DNA from: a candidate division WWE3 bacterium
GTDB lineage: Bacteria > Patescibacteriota > WWE3 > UBA101185 > UBA10185
DNA: 8,651 nucleotides
NCBI GenBank assembly: GCA_020427865.1
Contig: JAGQNX010000041.1
Coordinates: 1 to 8,651 of the forward strand
Direction of reading: 5' to 3'
The position numbers and the translations under genes are program-made. Under the pieces are notes generated by a model. The model was not told the origin of the DNA and did not search any database. It saw only the letters and a list, made by a program, of their open reading frames with translations. Of this stretch, positions 1 to 5,900 are shown piece after piece. Every line of letters starts with the position of its first letter. The first letter of the stretch is position 1.

Positions 1-40
1 GGATAAGTACGTTTTGATTTTGGTTTTTGTTACTTTCCAT
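1..40 (-). CDS. N-terminal fragment of an unidentified protein, cut by the window edge
   Basis: An ATG at 40..38 on the minus strand opens a frame that stays open to the left edge and reads MESNKNQNQNVLI. It is supported by a strong TTGACA promoter ending 7 nt before the ATG, and by lying 71 bp downstream of the stop of the membrane MerR-like gene on the same strand. A second ATG four bases upstream (44..42) stops after four codons, so 40 is the better start. The Asn/Gln-rich tail followed by a hydrophobic VLI could be the start of a first beta strand, but 13 residues are too few to name a family. The product is unknown. Confidence 0.5.
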   Translation of the reverse strand, partial: MESNKNQNQNVLI

Positions 41-47
41 ACATACT

Positions 48-77
48 ATGTTATGTGTTTTTGATAAAGTGTGTCAA
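48..77 (-). promoter_or_regulatory. Sigma70-type promoter for the gene starting at 40
   Basis: On the minus strand a perfect TTGACA lies at 77..72, followed by an 18-bp spacer and TAACAT at 53..48 (4 of 6 to TATAAT). Only 7 nt separate the -10 from the ATG at 40, so transcription would begin at or next to the start codon. The promoter lies wholly between the two minus-strand genes, so the edge gene can be transcribed independently of the MerR-like gene. Confidence 0.6.
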
Positions 78-111
78 CAGGGTATTTCTCTTAAAGGGAA
101 ATGGACGCTAC

Positions 112-774
112 TTATTGGCTTATCCACCAGTCTAATGGTGTATTTGCATTTGTAGGTGCGTTGAATGTAATGAAGAAACCTTTACCTGATTCTATGTCAT
201 TCTCTGACACATAATATTGCGTTGCAGGGGTGTAGTCTCCACGTGCCGACACATAGATCTTTGTAGTTAATTGAGTTAGTGGTGCTTCAATAAATATCCT
301 AGTTTGTCCTTTTGGTATAAACGTTTGTCCTGAATCTAATATTTGTACATTTTGTGTTTTATCGTTGGTTATAAAACGTTTGGACTTTTCTATGCTTATT
401 ATTTCAAGCTGTGTAAGTATAACAAATATAACAAGTATCAAAGCTGTGATAGAAATAATGTTGTTTTTTATGTATGACGACTTTAAGAGATTACTTAGAT
501 TTTCTTTTTGTTTTACTTTAGTTAAATTAGATAATATTTCGTCGTTGTTTAACCCTTTTTTCTTTTCTTTTTCTATATAATCTAGTCTTGCTAGAGCCCA
601 AAAAGGGTAGTGTCCTATTAGATTACCTTGTTTGTCTTGTTTTCTAATCATGTGAGGCAATAGGCCTATTTTTGTGTAATATCTAAGTCTGTTATACGGA
701 TTTCCCTTGCCTAGTTCTATGCCTTGTTGTTTTGCTTTATTAATAAATTCCTCTATAGATAATTGTCTTTCCAT
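112..774 (-). CDS. Membrane-anchored MerR-like transcriptional regulator with outer C-terminal domain
   Basis: The 220-residue protein is a putative transmembrane one-component regulator. Residues 5-82 resemble a MerR-type winged helix: LSIEEF start, RLRYYTKIGLLP (29-40) matching the family's RxLRYYexiGLLxP, a wing with GNLIGHYPFWAL, then a helix ending GLNNDEI. Residues 83-104 are basic. About residues 105-127 (IISITALILVIFVIL core) form one membrane helix, with N-terminus inside by the positive-inside rule. Residues 130-220 are beta-rich, with GQTFIPKGQTRIFIEAP, KIYVSARG, a GKGFFITF strand and a C-terminal WWIS. The frame is open up to an ATG at 876, but the start at 774 was chosen because the MerR homology begins there, a -10 lies just upstream, and the longer form would overlap dprA. 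The DNA target is not known. It is divergent from dprA-comM, so control of that pair and of itself is inferred. It could instead be a structural membrane protein with a relic HTH. Confidence 0.72.
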   Translation of the reverse strand: MERQLSIEEFINKAKQQGIELGKGNPYNRLRYYTKIGLLPHMIRKQDKQGNLIGHYPFWALARLDYIEKEKKKGLNNDEILSNLTKVKQKENLSNLLKSSYIKNNIISITALILVIFVILTQLEIISIEKSKRFITNDKTQNVQILDSGQTFIPKGQTRIFIEAPLTQLTTKIYVSARGDYTPATQYYVSENDIESGKGFFITFNAPTNANTPLDWWISQ

Positions 775-781
775 TAGTCTT

Positions 782-812
782 ATTCTAGCATAGTACTTTC
801 GTTGTTTGTCTA
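782..812 (-). promoter_or_regulatory. Promoter of the MerR-like gene with 19-bp spacer
   Basis: On the minus strand TAGACA at 812..807 (5 of 6 to TTGACA) is followed by a 19-bp spacer and TAGAAT at 787..782 (5 of 6 to TATAAT). Seven nt then lead to the ATG at 774. A 19-bp spacer is longer than the usual 17 and is typical of promoters that MerR-family proteins activate by DNA distortion. The spacer contains the 6-bp palindrome AGTACT but no long dyad. Confidence 0.45.
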
Positions 813-821
813 GTATGAGTA
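784..821. repeat. Direct repeat TCTAG-AT-AGTA, possible operator
   Basis: Copy one is TCTAGCATAGTA at 784-795 and copy two is TCTAGTATGAGTA at 809-821; they differ by one base and one inserted base and start 25 bp apart. They overlap the -10 and -35 of the minus-strand promoter. Chance similarity in AT-rich DNA is possible. Confidence 0.3.
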
Positions 822-833
822 GATACCTAGCTC

Positions 834-861
834 TTGTATGTTTGTATATATTTTTTATTAT
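834..861 (+). promoter_or_regulatory. Candidate promoter of dprA
   Basis: TATTAT at 856-861 (5 of 6 to TATAAT) ends 6 nt before the dprA ATG at 868. A weak TTGTAT at 834-839 sits 16 bp upstream; only its TTG matches the consensus. The poor -35 would fit a promoter needing an activator, but this is inference. No Shine-Dalgarno is present, so the mRNA may be leaderless. Confidence 0.4.
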
Positions 862-867
862 CCACAT

Positions 868-1539
868 ATGCTTCATGAATTTACAAAACTTACATGTGAT
901 GAACTTTTATTTTTGAAACCTTCTTTAAAGTCCTTATATAAGGAAATTCCGAAGAAAATGTATTACTTAGGTAACTTGCCTTTTACTTTATCAAAACCAA
1001 TTGTGGCTATAGTAGGTAGGCGTAAAGCATCTATTTTAGAATGCTCCATTTCTAAATATCTTTCTAAATTATTTGGTAGTAACGGTTATACAATCGTATC
1101 TGGTTTTATGTATGGTATTGATGCCCATGCTCATATGGGGTGTTTAGATTGCACGTATCCTAGTATTGCCGTTCTTGGTTATGGTGCCAATTATTTACCC
1201 TCTGCTACGGTACATAATCTTTATGCTACTTACATTAAACAACTGCAAACTAGTTGTTTTTTAACTCAATATGAAGCTGGATTTTCTGGTAGACCTTGGA
1301 GTTTTTCTAAACGTAATAAGCTTGTTGCTTTACTAGCGTCTAAGGTTGTTGTAGTAGCTGCAGGGTCGGCAAGTGGTGCTTTAATAACAGTTAAAAACGC
1401 ACTTAACTTTAAACGCACTGTTTACTATGTTAAAAATCCAAACGACATGTTTGGCACGGGTGTTTCTCAACTCAAAGACAATCCTAATGTATACCCATTA
1501 GATTTGTCTTCTATATTTACAGCACTAAAAGAGATTTAG
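868..1539 (+). CDS. dprA: DNA processing protein DprA/Smf, minimal form
   Basis: DprA is a cytoplasmic protein that binds incoming single-stranded DNA and loads RecA onto it during natural transformation. The 223-residue product shows the DprA Rossmann-like core: IVAIVGRRKAS (45-55; usual form IVGsR), SGFMYGIDAHAH (78-89; usual SGlAxGID..AH), IAVLGYGANYLP, FLTQYEAG, FSKRNKLVALLASKVVVVAAG (146-166, containing the RN pair at 149-150) and SGALITVKNA (169-178). The VVVEA of most homologs reads VVVAA here. The N-terminal SAM/HhH-like domain and C-terminal winged helix of longer homologs (roughly 290-370 residues) are absent. An in-frame ATG at 838 exists, but 868 is preferred because a -10 ends 6 nt upstream and the LxxDELLFL segment follows directly. 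It is probably co-transcribed with comM 49 bp downstream. Family assignment is firm; activity in transformation is inferred. Confidence 0.9.
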   Translation: MLHEFTKLTCDELLFLKPSLKSLYKEIPKKMYYLGNLPFTLSKPIVAIVGRRKASILECSISKYLSKLFGSNGYTIVSGFMYGIDAHAHMGCLDCTYPSIAVLGYGANYLPSATVHNLYATYIKQLQTSCFLTQYEAGFSGRPWSFSKRNKLVALLASKVVVVAAGSASGALITVKNALNFKRTVYYVKNPNDMFGTGVSQLKDNPNVYPLDLSSIFTALKEI

Positions 1540-1541
1540 GA
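1538..1541 (+). promoter_or_regulatory. Shine-Dalgarno-like AGGA overlapping the dprA stop
   Basis: AGGA at 1538-1541 overlaps the last two bases of the dprA TAG and lies 6 nt before an ATG at 1548. It is the only well-placed Shine-Dalgarno seen at a start in the window, and it serves the short ORF rather than the comM ATG 47 nt away. Confidence 0.4.
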
Positions 1542-1547
1542 TATTTT

Positions 1548-1592
1548 ATGTGTTCCAATTATTATAAAGATTATTTATCTGTACCCAAATGA
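1548..1592 (+). CDS. 14-codon ORF between dprA and comM, possible translational coupler
   Basis: The frame reads MCSNYYKDYLSVPK and stops at TGA 1590-1592, which overlaps the comM ATG (1589-1591) in the arrangement ATGA. It is preceded by AGGA with a 6-nt gap. comM itself has no Shine-Dalgarno and no good -10, and its own frame has a stop at 1565-1567, so it cannot begin further upstream. Ribosomes finishing this short frame could re-initiate on comM. The peptide has no recognisable domain. Short frames arise easily by chance, so this is tentative. Confidence 0.35.
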   Translation: MCSNYYKDYLSVPK

Positions 1593-2962
1593 AATATCAA
1601 ACATATACATTAACTAACTTTGGAAATAGGGGATTTTTGGTTCGTGTTTCTGTTGTAATACATAAACGAGGCTTACCAAAATTACAAGTACTTGGTTTAC
1701 CTGTTGCTGAAGCTCGTAAAATTGTTTCAACATGTAACTCTGCTTTAGCATCTTACGGTTTAAGTATGCCTTCTGCTAAGATATATGTTACATATGATCA
1801 CCCCTATAAGAGTTTTCCCACTAATCACTATGCTTTAGCACTTTTAGCGTGTATATACTCTTATTTATACAATGTTGATTTGGTGACGAACACTATATTT
1901 ACAGGGAGTCTTGATATATTTGGTAACGTTTCTAATTCTAATATATGTCTACCGTCCGAAATGGATTCTATAAATAGAATTGTAGGTAATTTTTCTAATA
2001 CAGATTTAACGTCTCTCAACAATGTGCCATTTTATGATATAAAGTGCCTTACCCAATTACATGATTTATATAAATCTAAAATAAAATCATCTATACCAAC
2101 AAATACTGCAGTTAAAATTAGTAGCCCAGAGAATATTGTAGGTGAGTCCCTGTTGGATTTTATGGCACTAGTTGTTGCGGGTAAACACTCTAGTCTTATA
2201 ACAGGACCCCCTGGTGTTGGTAAAACCACTTTGGCCCATACATGTGCATCTATTGAAAACAAAAATGTTTTTCAGCTAGATACACTTACTAGTGTTAAAA
2301 ATTTATTAGGTTCTTTATCTACAGGGGATGCCGGTTTATTAAATGAAGCACATGGTGGTTATTTGTTATTAGATGATTTTATATCTACCAAACCCCTTGT
2401 ATTAGACGCATTACGTAAGTATATGGATACTTTTACACTATCCTACAAGGTACCTGATCTAAGTTTATGTTTGCCTACATATACTACCTTGTTGTACACA
2501 TCTAATTTATGTCATTGCGGGTATCTGGGAAGTGACATTAAAGAATGTGTATGCCCCCCATATAAAGTTTATACCTATCAACAAAAGCTATGTGGTCCTA
2601 CTGTTGATAGAGTGTCTTTATATTTGTCTTTGCCTAGTCTGCATACAAACAGATTAGTTACTAGGGATAATTTTCAAGTACGTGTTTGTCGTGCACTCGA
2701 ATTACAAGCCTTAAGATACAAAAATTTGGGTTTTTCTAACAACGGTTTTTTAGACTATAAAATATGTACACAACTTTTTCCTAAAATTAACACTCAGTTT
2801 AAGATTTTACGCACGTTAAGTAGTGATACTTTATCTAATCGTCAGCTACTTAATTTGTTTAGGGTTGCTTTAACAATATCGGACCTACGGGGTGTTGACT
2901 ATGTAGATGACTACAGTTTAAAAGTGGCTTTATCTTACAAAGTGCCTTCTAAGCTGTATTAA
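1589..2962 (+). CDS. comM: ComM/YifB family Mg-chelatase-like AAA+ ATPase
   Basis: ComM is a hexameric AAA+ helicase that promotes branch migration when incoming DNA is integrated during natural transformation. This 457-residue protein shows the family order: an N-terminal Lon-like domain (about 1-150) with RGLPKLQVLGLP, ALASYGLSMPSAKIYV and FTGSLDIFGNV; Walker A GPPGVGKT at 206-213; Walker B GGYLLLDD at 256-263; sensor-1 Asn306 in SNLCHCG; four cysteines (308, 310, 320, 322) matching the family's CxCG...CxC cluster; CGPTVDRV (335-342) with the probable arginine finger R341; and a C-terminal helical lid ending at 457. It is shorter than the usual roughly 500 residues. Two departures stand out: the Walker B glutamate is Asp (D263), and the N-terminal NLAPADLRKEG motif is replaced by TYDHPYKSFPTN. 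The start is forced, since the frame has a stop just upstream. Its stop overlaps that of the convergent LamG gene. Confidence 0.9.
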   Translation: MKYQTYTLTNFGNRGFLVRVSVVIHKRGLPKLQVLGLPVAEARKIVSTCNSALASYGLSMPSAKIYVTYDHPYKSFPTNHYALALLACIYSYLYNVDLVTNTIFTGSLDIFGNVSNSNICLPSEMDSINRIVGNFSNTDLTSLNNVPFYDIKCLTQLHDLYKSKIKSSIPTNTAVKISSPENIVGESLLDFMALVVAGKHSSLITGPPGVGKTTLAHTCASIENKNVFQLDTLTSVKNLLGSLSTGDAGLLNEAHGGYLLLDDFISTKPLVLDALRKYMDTFTLSYKVPDLSLCLPTYTTLLYTSNLCHCGYLGSDIKECVCPPYKVYTYQQKLCGPTVDRVSLYLSLPSLHTNRLVTRDNFQVRVCRALELQALRYKNLGFSNNGFLDYKICTQLFPKINTQFKILRTLSSDTLSNRQLLNLFRVALTISDLRGVDYVDDYSLKVALSYKVPSKLY

Positions 2963-5900
2963 TTAAAGGCTGCCTGACCTTGTGTGACTATACTCTTTAC
3001 TTGTGTTGCGGTTAAACTGTAGTTAAACAGCATCACTTCGTCTATAAGACCGTCCATATAGTCATAGTAATTGTCGGAGGTCCAATATCTTCCTATTTCT
3101 ATAGTATCATGGTCATTTGTGTTAACTGATGCCAAAGAACTAACACTTGCTGTGCCTCTTTGGTCTCCATCTATATACATTGTTGCATTTCCACTTCTAT
3201 CTACTGTTACTGTCACGTTATGCCAAGCACCATCTGCATAATCTACTCCTGTAAGCAGTATAGAAGCCTGTGTTGTTCCATCATCTATTAAAAAGTAAGG
3301 TTGACCTCCTGAGCCTGAATTATATATTTGCAATGTCCACCCCGTGCTATCTGACCTGTCCCCATATCCCAGTAGGGTGGCACTATTGGTATCGCTTGTT
3401 TTAAACCACGTGCTAATTGAAAAATCTTGTGTTCCAAACTCTAGTTCATCTGACTGCGGTATTGAAGCATAATCATCTGTACCGTCCAGATCTATAGCAC
3501 TTCTATATTTTCCTGTAGTTCCATTATTCCAGGAGTCACCTGTATCTCCTGAGTTACATGTTCCGGGTGTGTCATTGGTGCCACTTCCTGTTATTGTTAA
3601 TGTAGCATTATTCTCCCAGATACTTGAATCGTGTAATGTGGTACTTGAACACTCATCCATTTTGTACCATGCTGTTGGTTGTCCTCCATTGTAAGAATAT
3701 GTTACTTGTTCTTGTGTGCGTGCGTAGTTATACACTTTCAAATCTGCAATAGTACCCTCTGTGTTGTAGCTGTTAGTTAGATATTCTCCGATATATACGT
3801 TTGTACCTGTGGTGTTTACTCCGGTAACAGTATCACTGTCTACTAGTACACCATTTACGTAAAGCCTATCTTGTGAACCATTTCCTTCAAATACCCAGGC
3901 TATGTGATACCATTTATTAGTTTGCATTGTGAATGTGCTAGTAAAATCGTTTGCGTAATATGCTCGTGCTAGGGAACCGTTTCTTATAAATAACAAACGC
4001 ATAGTGTTTGCTCCATCTGTACCCCAACTAATTATTGATGAGTCTACGGAGGCTGATACTATTGCATCAAAATTAACCCATGCTTCAACTGTATGTGGGT
4101 TTCCTCCTGTAGGTATTGTTGTCATGCTTGAAACAGTTAGCTCATCATCTGTTCCATCTAGTTGTAAGCCACTTCCTTTCGGTGTATTTACCCAGTCATC
4201 ATTAGTCATAGTACCCGACATTGTGGCAGTCCATCCATTTCCGCTGCTATCTGCCGTGGTACTAGTCCCATAATTTTCATCCATTTTCCACCAGGCAATA
4301 GGGGAGCTCCCTTCGTTTCCTTCCAAAGCTATTGTTGATTCTTTAGTAGTGCTTCCAAAGCTTGCGGAGCTATTTGCGTTCATATCTACTTGTATCTCTT
4401 CTGTATTAAGTGCCGAGCTATAAAATTTAACATCATCTAATTCGCCAGAGTAGAATAAAGAGCTTGTATTATATGCCCCTAGTATAAATTCGGTACCATA
4501 ACTACCTCCATATCCTGTGGTGAAGTTAGCTTTGTGTCTTTGTTCTCCATTTACATACATACGTACTTCTACATTTGATCCTTCAATATCAAATACATAT
4601 GCTACGTGTTGCCATGTATCGGGGGTTATAATGCTATTTGCAGAAGTTGTAGTTTGCTGTGTTGGAGTGGAATTATTGTATGAGGCTATCATAGCATTTG
4701 TTGCTGCAAGACCTACATACCAGTTACCTCCACTTGCAGAAAAAATTGGTTTCGTAGACGATGTTGTACCACTAGGTTTAATCCATGCTGTAATTGTTTT
4801 TTCACCTGTTTTGAATTCTGTTATATTACCAATACTTACATAATCTCCCCCGTCAAAGCTAAGTGATCCGTTGATTTTCCCATTTTGCACCCAAGTTGGG
4901 CATGTACTACCTCCTCCAGGGCATGTTGTACCGGAACCCCCTAAGTCCCCATTAAAACCGTTGTTTGATTTGTCATATGCAGTATCACCATTCGTTTCGT
5001 CAAACATCCACCTAGCATCGTAGGAACCTACAGGTGAACCCCCAATTGGGTGTGTTAAGTTTTCGTTTTCGGTGATTTGTTTTTGCGATTGTGCGTATCT
5101 AAACATTTTAAACTCATCTAAGGAGGCTTGCCCAAAAGTGCTCCCATCTGTTCCGTTTCTCATTATTGATAATGCACTAGTTTCGTTGTTCATTGCTGTA
5201 TAGGTGCCTCCTGTTTGTGTAGTTAATGTTAGTGCAATACCATTTCGATATAGTTTTATGCCACTGGCGCTTCCGCTGCCATCATAGGTTGCTGTTAGAT
5301 GAACCCACTTTCCTTCGTTGGCTGTTAAAGTTTCTGTAGATACGACTCCAATGTAGTTAGCAACAGTATCGTCATAAAGTCTAATACGTAAAGTATCGCT
5401 TGATGTTGTTTCCATCACATACTCAATTTCATCTGGAGAAGTTGTGCCCTTAAATACAAATGGTATGGTGGTAGCATCTGTCATGTTTGTCCAAAAGGAT
5501 ATTGTAAAAGGGGAATCTGCGGTACCACTTCCAAAACTTAAAAAGTTGTTATCAGTCACTTTTATATAGTCTGTGCTTCCATTAAAATTTAAACCTTTGC
5601 TGACTTTTCCTGCTATTCTAGTTGGTGCGGAATAAGAGTAAGTGTCTCCTTCAAATTGTATTACTTCATAGGTTCCTGTTGCATTTGCACTTCCTGTATG
5701 CCCTCTTGTCCCTGTAACATTATTACTACTGGTAAGTTCCACCCTCTGATACCCTGCTGGTGCGTCATTACCTGTATCGTCAAGGCGCATCTCTCCTGTG
5801 TGCAACATTGTATTCCATGCTATAGACCTTGTTGTGTCTACAGATGTAGTTAGTGAAGCACTGCCCGTTGTACTAGATGTTCCATAACTAATGGTTCCTC

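Larger units (their letters stand above)
775..867. promoter_or_regulatory. Divergent intergenic control region between the MerR-like gene and dprA
   Basis: This 93-bp stretch carries candidate promoters for both flanking genes and no Shine-Dalgarno for either. CTAG occurs three times (785, 810, 827). A direct repeat, TCTAGCAT-AGTA (784-795) and TCTAGTATGAGTA (809-821), lies with a 25-bp period over the minus-strand promoter. It is the natural place for the divergent regulator to bind. Operator function is inferred only. Confidence 0.5.

Noticed and set aside
81..104. Imperfect hairpin TTTCTC-TTAAA-GGGAAA after the MerR-like gene, as a terminator
   Set aside because: The stem is only six pairs, has a mismatch when read in the direction of transcription, and no T-run follows.
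365..580. Plus-strand 71-codon hydrophobic frame
   Set aside because: It is antisense to the membrane helix and flanking region of the MerR-like protein; its hydrophobic look is a mirror of that AT-rich stretch.
838..876. Longer starts for dprA (838) and for the MerR-like gene (876)
   Set aside because: They would overlap each other, add residues outside the family homology, lack Shine-Dalgarno sites, and ignore the well-placed -10 boxes before 868 and 774.
2032..2262. Minus-strand 76-codon frame
   Set aside because: It is antisense to the comM Walker A region, which is clearly coding on the plus strand.
4004..4843. Plus-strand open frames of 89 and 108 codons opposite the giant gene (4004-4273 and 4517-4843)
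   Set aside because: They lie fully antisense to clear LamG coding sequence, have no recognisable domains, and arise because the codon use of the minus-strand gene leaves few stops on the other strand.
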